Source: Takakia lepidozioides (Eukaryota; Streptophyta; Takakiopsida; Takakiales; Takakiaceae). From it: 64,000 nt of DNA. The notes beneath the pieces are model-generated. The model had not been told where the DNA came from, did not search any database, and saw nothing but the letters and a program-made list of their open reading frames with translations. The position numbers were made by a program, and so were the translations under genes. The stretch spans positions 23,684,001 to 23,748,000 of the forward strand of contig CM060734.1 of NCBI GenBank assembly GCA_030704615.1. The letters run 5' to 3'. Every line of letters starts with the position of its first letter. Position 1 is the first letter of the stretch. Shown here piece by piece: positions 43,450 to 53,702 of the stretch.

Positions 43450-44286
43450 TGTAGGGCGAAAGCAGGTAATAGAAAACAATGGCAGGAGCAAAGCAAGAAG
43501 CAGTGAACGATGGCATGGAGCGGGACCTGGAAAGCGAAATTGACTAAGTATAAAGATGATGCAGCGAGAATTTAGGGTAAAGGGATGGATGCAGGATGAT
43601 CAGTGTTTTTCATTCCAATGGTCAGTGATGGATGAAAATGGAGAACAGATGGAGAAACAAGAGAAATTCATACGATGGAGAAGAGGTCAAGATGTTGAAA
43701 TACATTCATCTGTTTGTCAACGGATGGAAGTAGGGGATGAAAAGTGAAATCATGGATGAAAATTTGACAAAGGAATTTAATTGGCAGGTTGACTATTTGA
43801 ATCCTAAAAATGGCGAATTAAGTTCTGATCGGCGCACCGTATGGGTAAAGGGATGGTCTGAGACCAAACTAAGATGAGGAGATGATGATGAATTAATGTA
43901 GCCGCAATTTTATGTTTAGGTGGGGATAAGGCAAAGGGGGATAATACCCGGCCTTGTCGTGACATTCCACGATGAAGAATCTGATTTAAATTCTCTGTTT
44001 GTAATATATTATGAGCCCATGTGGGCAGTCAGTGGTGTTGGTGTGCCTTGTTGCTTTCATAACCACAAATAGAATGCCAGGATATTGAAGTGCAGGAAAC
44101 GAGACGACATATGAACTCCAAAGGGATGATATTTCCTACTGTGCTTGGGCAAAATCAACACTAGAATACAATAAGTTTCATGCACAAATTTTACTGTCTA
44201 TTCTTGGTTTTCTCTTCCGCTGCAGCCTAGGGTAGACAGAGTACTAACGGGTGATCAAGATGATGTTTGGGTAGGTCCCCTCTTTT
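43450..44286 (+). repeat. 3' LTR, with internal deletion
   Basis: It matches 37051-38001 apart from a loss of about 114 bp at 44041 that removes the TATA box. The 10-mer TACTTACAGC occurs both directly before it (43440-43449) and directly after it (44287-44296). The inner copy cannot be explained by a simple target duplication. Confidence 0.85.
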
Positions 44287-44296
44287 TACTTACAGC

Positions 44297-46268
44297 TCCA
44301 CCGTCACGACAAGATGCCACAGGGAACAAGAGAGAAGCACCCAAATGACTAAGTGTCCACCATACCAGGTTAAGAACAAGAGCCATCAAGATCAAGGGAA
44401 AGAGGAAGAAAGGTTTATTCTCCCCCAAAGATACAGATGTCATGGCATCGCTTCTTCAGCTCGATTCCAATCACCTTCAAGCTTTGAAATTCATATTAAG
44501 TGAGCACCCTCACCTGGTCCCATCACATGCAATCAGAAACAGTTAAGTTAGAGAAGATGTGGAACCCCAGGTAAATTGTAGGTCTCACGCTTGTTATCGT
44601 TGTACATACAACATGCATTACAAAGCAGGGGCAGAAAGGAAACAGAGCATATACAGGCCAATACCTCGATGGCTTGTGGAAGAGAGGCCTGCGCCATAGC
44701 TCCCAAGACCAGTAAACAAGAATGCACAAAGCATGTACAAAAAAGTGAATCGTCCAAACTTAAAGAGTTCAGTCACTTTCCTGAGGTCTAAAGATGCGCC
44801 GCTGTATCTTAATGATCAATGAAGGTCACAGCAGGCAAACACAGCATAGGTAGACTGCCCGCCAAACATGAGAGACAACCGCCACAGGGAAATTGCAGGT
44901 ACTGCCGCCATTGCGCACCCCAAGATGGAAAGAAGGTACTGAATCTTGCCAGAAAACCTATAGGCCTTAATGGCGCAGCTCCATAGCATTCAAGGGCGCC
45001 AGCATCGAGCTCCATGCACACACCGCCACCATCTCGCAGCTCCCGCCATGCCTTAAGCACGATCGTCGTGCAGAGGTTTAGGGCAGGGAGGAGATGAAGT
45101 GCAATTTCCTGCGATTTCATCCACGCGGGATGAAATCCTCCACGTAGGATGAAATCCATTGCGCGGGATGAAATTCACCGCGATTTAATTATTGGCTAGT
45201 AACATATCACTGGCCTTAAACTGTAAAGTTTTAAAAGAACCAGCCAGATCCAAGGAGGGATGGAGAGAGAGGGAGAGAGAGGGAACCCACCAACCATCCC
45301 CTGGTATGGCAGCTCCTTATGGAGTGAGCGTGGTATGCACTCACCCCGTAAGGGAGTGCATACCAGACCCCATCACATAAATGACCTCCCTCTTCTTTGT
45401 AGCTTTTACTTCTGGTTGCAAAGGAACCATAGAAATAAACATGCCTACAATCTCAACTCTCCAAGGTCAAAAAACAAAACAAGCTGTGACAAGCAAAGGT
45501 ACATCAACACTTCCATCAGAATGTAGAGTTTTACCTTTTAGCTACACATAAGCTCTGGTAATGGAAAGATGAGGCCAATGAAAGGACCTTAACTCCGAAA
45601 TTCATGAAGCAACAAACAGGAAAGAAACTTTTATCAACCCTTTAGTGTTGACCTAGCCCATGTTTTTGGGTACCACATGTGTACAAAACCAATGGGGGCA
45701 GGTTTAGGTAATGAATTTTCTGCCATGGGTACGTTCCAAGTTGGCAAGTTGTGACAAACGAAGGTACGTCAACACATACATCAAAATTTAGAGTTTTACC
45801 TTTTAGCTTATATATAAGCTTTGGTGACCGGAAGAAGAGGTCAGTGAAAGAACCCTCAATTCCCAAGGTCATAAAGTAACAATCAGGAAATAATCTTATA
45901 TCAGACTTTTAGTGTTTACCCACCCCTTGTTTTGGGTACAACATGTGTACAAAACCAAAAGGGGTAGGTATTGGGACTTAGGTAATGAAGTCTGGCAGGG
46001 GTTTACCCCCTGGTATTCAGACAAAACATCTACTGGTCAGCAACATATCAGAATTGGGTATTTTTTATGGTGCTATAAAGAGCAAAGCCATAACCAGGAG
46101 AAACATAGAAACATTTGAGCCAAAGAAATGGAACTCATTCTTATCATAAGGTATCTAAATCTGACATAAGGCATCGGCTACAGGGGACCGGCAACAAGAG
46201 TAATGTGCATTGATCGGATCATGTATAAGGTGTATACGTCTACTCCAGCAAGTTGTCTTACCAAGGCC
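44297..46268 (+). repeat. Remainder of tandem copy B2
   Basis: It resumes at CTCCACCGTCAC and follows 33600-35570 with a few percent divergence. It ends at AAGGCCTA (46268), where it joins a short inverted piece of the 120-bp satellite and then the RING-gene duplicate. The conserved hairpin is at 45332-45364. Confidence 0.85.
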
Positions 46269-46965
46269 TATGTCTTCTTAAATGTACCGGACAAGTATGA
46301 GTTTCTCCAGAGTTGCGTAGAGACCCCCAGCAGGAGGAGGTGTTGGACAATTTCAAGGCTGCCATCACGAGTGTTGTAAAATATTGGCAGAACACATGAC
46401 GTGACCAAGTTGTCCCTATTCTAGGGGTGTTCTTGCCACTTCCAAACATATCGGATTTAATTGAAAAATTGCATGAAGCCAGAGCAAGAGCGACAAACCC
46501 AGCTCTGGCAAATGTGGAAGAGAGTCAACACTCCTAGAACGCTACGCATGATGGCAAGGGTGGACCACACAACACTGTGCCCCTCTTTGACCAATCGAGC
46601 CCGGGCTCGAGCTCTCCGTACCGGTGGAGGCACGTCCTCTACACCCAGAGCATCTTCATCAACATCTGGAGATGACGACAACGAAGTAATAAATCTAAAT
46701 GAAGATGACTAGAAAGGCTAGAAACGTAGGGAATAGGCCAAAGGTCTCAGGTTGCGAAAACTTAAATGTGCAACCCATTGTATAGTCTACGTAAATTTTG
46801 GAAATACGAGGTTCATCATTTGAACCATTTTTTAATGACCTCATACTTGTTCGGTACCTGTTTGACGGCATGTACAATATACTGGCAAAGTTTCAAAACA
46901 ATAAAAAATTGCTGAATGAAGATACCATTGGTTCATCCATTGCAATATTTTAAATTGTCCTTAAA
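46269..46965 (+). pseudogene. Duplicate of the RING gene 3' end and flanking satellite
   Basis: Sequence from 46305 matches 27333-27985: the codons for ELRRDPQQEEVLDNFKA, the stretch GVFLPLPNISDLIEKLH, the acidic end and 240 bp of 3' flank. A TGA replaces the Arg codon in QNTRRD (AAG to ATG change shifts ACAAGG to ACATGA), and CACTCGCC is reduced to CACTCC, a 2-bp deletion that shifts the frame. The RING itself is not included. At 46272-46302 an inverted fragment of the satellite (CCGGACAAGTATGAG) sits at the junction. Confidence 0.85.
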
Positions 46966-47309
46966 TTCAGATCCTTTGAATAGAGGGAACAAACTAGCCT
47001 GGATTTAAATTCGGTTTCGGTTTATTTACCGTGTACATGTAGTCAAGAAATGCCTCTCTTGTCAGGCTATACCAAGTGACGAGCTTCTTATCCCTTCATC
47101 TCTTCGTTTGACTTGGACTCAATACGTTCGCAAACAATTCCAGTGGCATCATACCGATCTTCTGGACCCGGAAAAAGGGTGTGGCAGAGGTTGGTTGTTA
47201 CGTGGGAGGTTTCGTTTGATCTGCATTGGACAGTCACTTTGTCATTTAAGAAGAAAACAAACACAAACAGAGCATGGCAATCACATAATGCACAACAACT
47301 TCGGAAAAC
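46966..47309. other. No gene recognised
   Basis: This lies between the RING duplicate and the 3' end of the ParB-like gene. No frame or motif is convincing. Confidence 0.3.
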
Positions 47310-49500
47310 TTATTTGTTGATGTCGTGCATGGCAGTCAGTAGCTGTGTGATTCGTCCTTTGTGATCCAGGACTATAGAATGAATGCTCCAGTGCCACTCT
47401 TTTTCATCAGAGTGCAATTCGGATATGTAGTCCATCTAGGCAAGCAAGCGGTGATTGCCATCCCACACAAAAAACATCTTCCCCATGAAAACTTTCGTGG
47501 AAGCCTTCTTGGATAGTTTGGCCTCGAACTCCATGTTTACTTCACGCCAACATGGATCCCAACTTTGCTCAATCTCTACTGATACAGGGCACTCTTCTCC
47601 CTTCGTGTCAGTTGTGGAAACATAGAACACCGCAGAGCCCTTCACATACCCATGCAAAAAATCATTTTTGAGTTCCTTTGTCGTTTCTGAGTGTCGGCCG
47701 GACAGCGGGCATTGATATCATTATGCACAGTGGGATAAGGAGATCTCCACCAGGAATTTCCATTGACAGGATGACCTTCAAAGAGTTCACCTTCTGTCCC
47801 CCGATAACAGCCTCTGCTATATCTGCGTAATGTTCGTCAACGCAATCTTCATCATCTTCATACTCTGCCTCTGCTCCGTCTCTGGCAGGGTCTTTCCTTT
47901 TCCTTTTCCTCTGCTAAAAACCGGAAGCTTCATCAGTCACGAAGTCTTGTATTAAACTTTGAGGGCTTCAACCAACGAGTATGACCTCAACAATATACAG
48001 TGAACGGAGTCCCACTCCAACCTTGTGTTAACGCAATGTCGTTTCGTGGGCTTGCAAAGATAGACAACAAAGATAGACAGTGGGAATGGAGGCAAAGAGA
48101 GATATTGGCAGGACTCCCAAAACAACCTTGCGTCAACGCAAGGTTGTTTTGGGAGCTTCAAACGTTCAAAAAAAGTAGAACAAATCGACACTGGAATCTA
48201 GCCCAAATGAACCTTGCGTTGACGCAGGGTTGTTTGTTGGGCTTGCAACGGTGGGAATAGAGGCAAAGAGAGACAGCGACATGACTCCCAAACTACCTTG
48301 CGTCAACGCAAGGTTGTTTTGTGAGCTTCATACAATCAAAAAGTAAATCAAAACGACACTGGACTGTAGCCCAAATCAACCTTGCGTTGACACAAGGTTG
48401 TTTATGGGGCTTGCAACAGTGGGAATGGAGGCAAAGAGAGACAGCGACAGGACTCCCAAACTGACGCATGGTTGTTTTGTGAGCTTCATACGTTCAAAAA
48501 AGTAGATCAAAACGACACTGGACTGTAGCCCAAATTAACCTTGCGTTGACGCGAGGTTGTTTGTGGGGCTTGCAACGGTGGGAATGGAGGCAAAGAGAGA
48601 CATTGACAGGACTCCCAAACTACCTTGCGTCAACGCAAGGTTGTTTTGTGAGCTTCAAACGTTCAAAAAAAATAGAACAACGACACTCAAGTTGGGCCAA
48701 AATCAACCTTGCGTTGACGCAAGGTTCATTCTTGGGCATGCAAGTGTGGGAACGGCAACAAAAACAGGCATTGACATGACTTGCAAACAACCTTGCGTCA
48801 ACGCAAGGTTGTTTTTCGGGCTTCAATACTTGGTGACAATCATTCAAAGGGCACTCCATTCAAAAGGCACTCCATTTTGTGTGTCTGTATCTGTCATCTG
48901 AATCAACCTTGCGTTGACGCAAGGTTGATTGAGGGGTTGCACAAGACAACCATCTTATTGTCCATCATTCATGACTCGGGCATTCCCGCTAGCAGCAAAT
49001 CGACCTTGCGTTGACGCAAGGTTGATTGGGATCTACCATACAAACTAAATCACTACTGTCGTTGAAAAACTAAGGCAAATGGAACGACAAACATACCTCG
49101 GCTTGCTTCTTCGCAGCGCTCAAAGATGCATCTCCCACCTGACTCGTCTCCTTCACTTCGTGTGGGAGGACAGGTCCCAGAAGATCGGGCTGGTGGGTGA
49201 CAACCACGAACTTCGTCCGGCGGTGTCTCTTCCATTATGCGGACTACCTGAGATTGTTGCTGGAGGCAGGTCCAGGCGTCCTCCTCTCCGCCCTCAAAAG
49301 ATTGTAGCTCGCTGGGCTCCTCCTGCACCGCGCCTAAACCCTCTGGAGACTGCCGCTCTCCCTCTCCTCCGACCTCTCCCTCTCCGGTGTCCTCCCCCAA
49401 CATGAGCTCCCTTCGGATCTTTTTCATTCTCTCCTTCGCCCGTAACCTTTGTTTGTTAGATGTGAAGTACAGAGTTCGGCGGCGCCTTCTTCTAGCTCGA
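47310..49500 (-). pseudogene. Intron-bearing gene with ParB-like DGNHRLLA motif, decayed
   Basis: Minus strand. An upstream exon (about 49500-49097) is basic then acidic (KQRLRAKERMKKIRRELMLG) and closes with VVVTHQPDLLGPV in one frame. Donor GAG|GTATGT at 49096 and acceptor TTTTTAGCAG| at 47911-47912 bound an intron of about 1.18 kb. The second exon reads RKRKRKDPARDGAEAEYEDD, then VNSLKVILSMEIPGGDLLI. After a frameshift near 47720 it continues YVKGSAVFYVSTTD, CPVSVEIEQSWDP, MFFVWDGNHRLLA, a TAG at 47438-47436, MDYISELHSDEKEWHWSIHS and stops at 47310. GxHRxxA is the signature of the ParB/sulfiredoxin fold; assignment to that fold is tentative. The basic run is a possible nuclear signal. The first exon start is unknown. 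Confidence 0.5.
48000..49025. repeat. Hairpin minisatellite inside the ParB-like gene intron
   Basis: Twelve copies of AACCTTGCGT-2 nt-ACGCAAGGTT-type hairpins (10-bp stem, for example 48124-48145 and 48905-48926) lie about 84 bp apart. The central bases alternate between TCAA and TTGA in most successive copies, so unit polarity alternates. Two linkers alternate too: one with GGGCTTGCAACGGTGGGAATGG, the other with GTGAGCTTCAAACGTTC. The true repeat unit is therefore about 170 bp. Confidence 0.85.
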
Positions 49501-49890
49501 GAGGGAGTCTCGCTATCGACAGGATCCAGGATTGCAGCTAGCGATGAAAAATGTGGTGCGAGAAAGAGGGAGTGCACTTGCCTCTCCGCCGCCCCTACAA
49601 CGCCAAGATGCCAGCTCCGTCGAGAAGCGGCGGGGTGGTGTGGAGCATTTGCATGCAAGACACGTCATCCCTGGGCGGTTCAGAGTCGCGCTAAAATAAT
49701 GATGTATAAAATTGGCGTACGCGCCTACTATCATCAACCGTACACAAGTGGAATTTTTGGTTGTCACTTCAATGGTGGAGTCTTCTCCACATCCCTAATC
49801 ATTCAAAATATTGACGAGCAAAACAATTTCATCCTAGCTGTTTTTCATCTTCAGTTATGACACATCACAACTTAAGATAGAATGAACGGG
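49501..49890. other. No further gene recognised
   Basis: The minus-strand frame of the ParB-like gene continues open to 49658 but loses protein-like character beyond about 49500. The rest holds no feature I can support. Confidence 0.3.
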
Positions 49891-50518
49891 TGGTGTCAAG
49901 GACGAGAACATGACTGAACACAAACAAGAGATCAGACTAGAGGTACAAGACTAGACAAGAAGTCAAGGTCGGCGTGGCCGTATGCACGATGAGTAAATAG
50001 GAATCAAGATGATCTTTATAACAATGAACAAGAGTACAAGATATTGGAACACGACTTGAATACTGGAATGCTGGAAACTAGACTGGAGTACCATATACTA
50101 AAAACTGGGCTAGAGTACTGGGAAATGGAAACAAGAGTAGCTTGAACTGGTGTTGGCAAGACTGAAGAGTGTCCAGTCTCGCCTCCTATATATACTGGCT
50201 ACTAAAAAGCTTCCCTAAGAAGCTTCTCCTATGGAGGTTTCTTGCTGGAGAAGTTTCCAAGATTAAACAAAGGTTTCTTGATGGAGAAGCTTCTTTAAAC
50301 AAAGGAGGTATCTTGATGGAGAAGTTTCATCCAAATGAAGCTTCCTGAGCAGTTTCCCAAGTTACTCTTGGTAATTTGGTAAACTCCCGGTAACTTGGTG
50401 AGTAGTGATAAATCATGGTAAATCATGGTAAATCATGGTAACTTCCGGTAACATGGTAATTTGGTAACTTTCGGTATTTATTCCTGGTAAGTTCATTTGG
50501 GCTATGTCCGTGACATCA
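49891..50518 (-). repeat. 3' LTR of a chromovirus
   Basis: On the minus strand it starts TGATGTCACGG and ends TTGACACCA, giving TG...CA ends and imperfect inverted termini (TGATGTCA/TGACACCA), 628 bp. TATATATA lies near 50190 as a promoter element. It contains short tandem GGTAAATCAT repeats (50408-50440). The polypurine tract is directly upstream (50519-50529). The matching 5' LTR is not in the window. Confidence 0.75.
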
Positions 50519-50529
50519 CCCCTCCTCTA
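50519..50529 (-). promoter_or_regulatory. Polypurine tract of the chromovirus
   Basis: Minus strand TAGAGGAGGGG directly precedes the LTR TG. This is the usual primer position for plus-strand synthesis. Confidence 0.75.
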
Positions 50530-50569
50530 GCGTCGAGTTCCTCGAGGAGCGGTAAAATCTTGGACTTGC

Positions 50570-50854
50570 TTAGAGTTGGAGAAATTCCAAAATCCGGCGA
50601 ATGGTACTTGTCAAGTATTCGGCTCTTCGTTCTTGACTCAAATGATTTATAGGTCCCTGCAACCATCGATCGTGTCCAACACCTTGAACTTGGGACCACG
50701 CAGTGATTTGAGCATTCTGATTTTCGAAGTTGCCTTCAAACATGATTTCGTTGTCATCTGGGTCCAAAGCCTCAACCTCCAACAGAATTATCAGACTTCG
50801 AGTAGACTCCACTTGCCGTCGTACGGGGTTCAGACGAGGAAGTATGCGTCGCAT
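50570..50854 (-). CDS. Extra ORF between chromodomain and 3' LTR (94 residues)
   Basis: The frame (MRRILPRLNPVRRQVESTR, LEVEALDPDDNEIMFEG, SQERRAEYLTSTIRR) has balanced composition and continues open upstream for some codons. It sits 3' of pol, where most chromoviruses have only untranslated sequence. It may be a relic or a spurious frame. I recognise no domain. Confidence 0.35.
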   Translation of the reverse strand: MRRILPRLNPVRRQVESTRSLIILLEVEALDPDDNEIMFEGNFENQNAQITAWSQVQGVGHDRWLQGPINHLSQERRAEYLTSTIRRILEFLQL

Positions 50855-51124
50855 TGGTGGTCCATCGTCTCGAGAGCGTCGGCGTGATGTTGAAGGTCGT
50901 GAGAGTCAGAAAGGCTGATCTGGTAGTTGGGTAAGCGACAACTCGAATGTATCTGGTTCCTGTGACTCCATACTGCCAATACAAGATGCAAAAGTGCTGG
51001 AAGTGCTGGAAGTGTAGCTATATACTGATGTGTGGTGCTCCTCCCTCCTTAGCGTGTATCAGGTACATTGAATGTGGAGTTTTCACCTTGAAGCTAACTT
51101 GGCTGACATCATCGTTATAACGTC

Positions 51125-51310
51125 TTATTGACGTGTAGCTCGAGGCTTAGCTGGATATCGTTGATGAAACTCTTGGATTTTGTCAGATGCATTGGCGAGG
51201 TTGGATGAAGGTTCTCATGTTCGTTCGCTGATGTCGTAGTCTTTCCAATGTACGAAATAATCAAGACGTTTATACTTGATGCGAGAGTCTAGGACTCGTC
51301 GACTTCATAC
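51125..51310 (-). pseudogene. Chromodomain at the integrase C-terminus
   Basis: After a frameshift near 51290 the minus strand reads LDSRIKYKRLDYFVHWKDYD, ISERT, a TGA at 51217-51215 in the place of the conserved Trp, then EPSSNLANASDKIQEFHQRY and a TAA at 51127-51125. The pattern YEVe.il.sR..y....Y.V.WkdYd....tWEp...L. is a chromodomain, which in chromoviruses steers integration to modified chromatin. Two defects show it is inactive. Confidence 0.85.
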
Positions 51311-52365
51311 TCAATTTCCTGATTGACTTCGACTGGTGGAGGTGGTACGGAGACTCTCCCTGGAATATTTGATGGATGATACAACTCCAATAATGAAACA
51401 TGAAAGACTGGATGGATGCGCATACTTCGTGGGAGTTCAAGCCTAAAACTCACCGGATTTATTTGTCGAATAATTTTGAATGGTCCCAGGCGTTGATAAT
51501 ACAACTTCTTTGATGGTCGCGAGGTTTGTATGTCTTGTCGAAGAAGCCATACACGATCTCCGACCTTGAACTGGGGTTGGAGTTGGCGACGTTGATCTGC
51601 ATACTCCTTATTTTTGAGCTTCTGCGAGGTGGAATGTAAGCTCCTTGTGAATTGTAGCAAAATGAATAGCAAGCTTTTCTATAGCAGGGCTTCCAACAGT
51701 CTTCATGTGGAAAGGGTTTGCTCAAGGATGATGACCATAATTGGAGAAAAATGGAGTTTGTTTGGTCGAAGAATGTATAGTGTTGTTGTAGGCAAACTCA
51801 GCCAATGACAGAAGGTCTGTCCAATTATCTTGGTGATAATTTATCGTACAGCGAAGATACTGCTCCAAAATCTAGTTTACGCGTTCGGTTTGACCATCAG
51901 TCTGTGGATGTTTAGCTGTAGAGAGGTTGATCTTAGTATCCAATATGTGAAATAATCCCCTCCATAAATTTGATATGAACTGTGGTCATCGATCATATAC
52001 GATGTGCTTCGGGAGTCCATGAATGCGGTAGATATTATTGAGGAAGAGTCTTGCAGTTTCCTCGCCGGTAACCGTCTTATTACATGGAATGAAATGTGTC
52101 ATCTTCGTAAAACGATCTACAATAACAATGATTGAATCGGTGGTCTTGGAAATTGGAAGGTCCGTAATAAAGTCCATAGACACGGACGACCATGGACCCT
52201 TGGGAATGGGTAATGGTTGAAGAAGGCCGTAAGGTCGATGTCGTGGTCCCTTCGCTCTAGCACATATGTCGCAAGATTTTATAAATTCTTTCACGAGTTT
52301 CCACATTTGCGGCCACCAATAGTCCCTGGATATCAATTCCATTGTTTTGTTGAAGCCGAAATGTC
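51289..52365 (-). pseudogene. Chromovirus integrase, 5'-truncated, with two stops in the core
   Basis: Minus strand. It starts within the zinc domain (FNKTMELISRDYWWPQM, CDICARAK), then core Asp in SVSMDFITDLPISK, a second Asp in IVYDR followed by TGA (51988-51986) and PQFISNLW, then [13 protein letters not shown] with the catalytic Glu and a TAG at 51874-51872, then [20 protein letters not shown]. The C-terminal part in the next frame (51672-51289) gives YADQRRQLQPQFKVGDRVWL, RLGPFKIIRQINPVSFRLEL and HPVFHVSLLELYHP, the usual GPF/Y module. RT and RNase H are missing; the element is cut at 52365 near the hAT array. Confidence 0.9.
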
Positions 52366-52594
52366 CTCAAGGTTGCACACGTCAGTGACGTCACATCACG
52401 TCGGACCTGACGCTGACGCGACCAACGTCACGTCAGTTTTGCCGGAAAATCAGTAAAACATGAATTAGATGAAAAATATGCCACGTAGGTGGACACGTTG
52501 TATTCCAAACGACACATTGGCAAGTGAATGAATTGTTTTATAAATTACTCCATCCGCCAATAGTTGAGGTCATTTTTAAATCATTATTGTTAAA
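52366..52594. other. No gene recognised
   Basis: This is the gap between the truncated integrase and the hairpin array. ACGTCA/TGACGT motifs cluster at 52382-52440 (CACGTCAGTGACGTCACATC), but no other feature is apparent. Confidence 0.35.
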
Positions 52595-53335
52595 TTGGTG
52601 CGACCTCCAAATGGTGGTGGTCGCAGAATTTATCTTATTTTTTAATAGTTGCGACCACCAGCAAAGGGGTTGTCGCAGCATTTTTTATTTTTTTAAAATA
52701 GATGCGACCACCAGCGGGGGTGGTCGCATTTTTTTCGTTTCTTAAACAGTTGTGACCACCGCTACTGGTGGTCGCACAATTTTTATTTTATTTGTAATAG
52801 ATGCGACCACCATCAGGGGGGTGGTAGCAACATTTTTCTATTTTTTAATATCTACGACCACCAGCATGGGGGTGGTCGCAGCATTTTTCTGTTTTTTTAA
52901 TAGGTGCGACCACCAGCAGGGGGGTGGTCGCAATTTTTTTTATTATTTTATTTTATTTTTATTTTTAAATATTCTTTGTGACCACGAGCATGGGGATGGT
53001 CGCAACATTTTTTTTAATAGGTGCGACCACCAGCATGGGGGTGGTCGCAGAATTTTTTTATTTGTTTAATAGGTGCGACCACCAGCAGGGGGGTGGTCGC
53101 AGAAATTTTTTGTTTTTTTAATAGGTGCGACCACCAGCACGGGGGTGGTCACAACAATTTATTTATTTTTATTTATTTATTTTATTTTTAAATAATCTCT
53201 GTGACCACGAACATGGGGGTGGTCGCAGCATTTTTTTTTTTTTTTAATAGGTGCGACCACCAGCATGAGGGTGGTCGCAACAGTTTTTTTTTTTAAAAAA
53301 ACATGCGACTTCCTCGTGCGACCTGGAGCGGTCGC
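52595..53335 (+). repeat. Array of TGCGACCACC...GGTGGTCGCA hairpins (5' side of hAT)
   Basis: Fourteen units at about 50-70 bp spacing have the arm TGCGACCACC, loop AGCANGGG and arm GGTGGTCGCA (a clean example is 53074-53101), with T-rich spacers ending in TTTAATAG. A few units have mutated arms (TGTGACCACG). The orientation is the reverse complement of the 24.0-24.76 kb array. The array ends about 50 bp upstream of the TATA box of the hAT gene. Confidence 0.9.
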
Positions 53336-53383
53336 AGCATTGGATCTGATTCATCGAGCGTGTGAGGCTTGGAGGCTGGAGGG

Positions 53384-53390
53384 TATATAA
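53384..53390 (+). promoter_or_regulatory. TATA box of the hAT gene
   Basis: TATATAA followed by GG lies behind a G-rich stretch (GGCTGGAGGG) and about 320 bp upstream of the ATG at 53703. Confidence 0.6.
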
Positions 53391-53702
53391 GGTGGTCCCA
53401 ATGCCCCTCAGTTCTTTTGTGGCAAATACTTTTGTGGCGAGTGAATGTTCTCTATTCCTTGAGCTAGAGTGTAAGCCCAAGAGGAGGGTGCGGACTTTTT
53501 GTTGTTGTGGCTTCCACCAGAGCCACTGCAGCAAATTGTCGATAAGCACAATATTACATGGTGCATTGATCAACTTGGATTGATGCCGTAGTGTTGGGCC
53601 ATCGCATTCTGTTCTAACTTCTATTGCTCTTGGCAAATCTACCAAGTACACTAGTGTTCTTCGTTCAACCTTAAGTCTGTGGTTAGGGTTTTGGGTGTGA
53701 GG

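Larger units (their letters stand above)
37051..44286 (+). mobile_element. LTR retrotransposon with gag and integrase but no recognisable RT
   Basis: LTRs lie at 37051-38001 and 43450-44286. The primer site TGGTATCAGAGC directly follows the 5' LTR. Gag (38266-39486), a 2-kb charged region in several frames, and a gypsy-type integrase (41524-43398) follow in order. No protease DTG/DSG motif and no RT or RNase H motif can be found between gag and integrase. The insertion split a repeat copy whose uninterrupted equivalent (33600) shows the empty site. The 3' LTR lacks about 114 bp that the 5' LTR has. The element probably depends on other elements for reverse transcription. Confidence 0.85.

Noticed and set aside
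48000-49025. CRISPR-like array of palindromic repeats
   Set aside because: Repeats are inside an intron of a eukaryotic gene, spacers are themselves repeated, and no cas gene exists.
49053-49658. Single 201-codon minus-strand ORF as an intact protein
   Set aside because: Its last third appears better explained by another frame ending in a splice donor, so I treat it as an exon region of the ParB-like gene.
52595-53335. CRISPR-like array in the hairpin cluster
   Set aside because: Spacers are A/T-rich and similar to each other; the array is tied to a hAT transposase.
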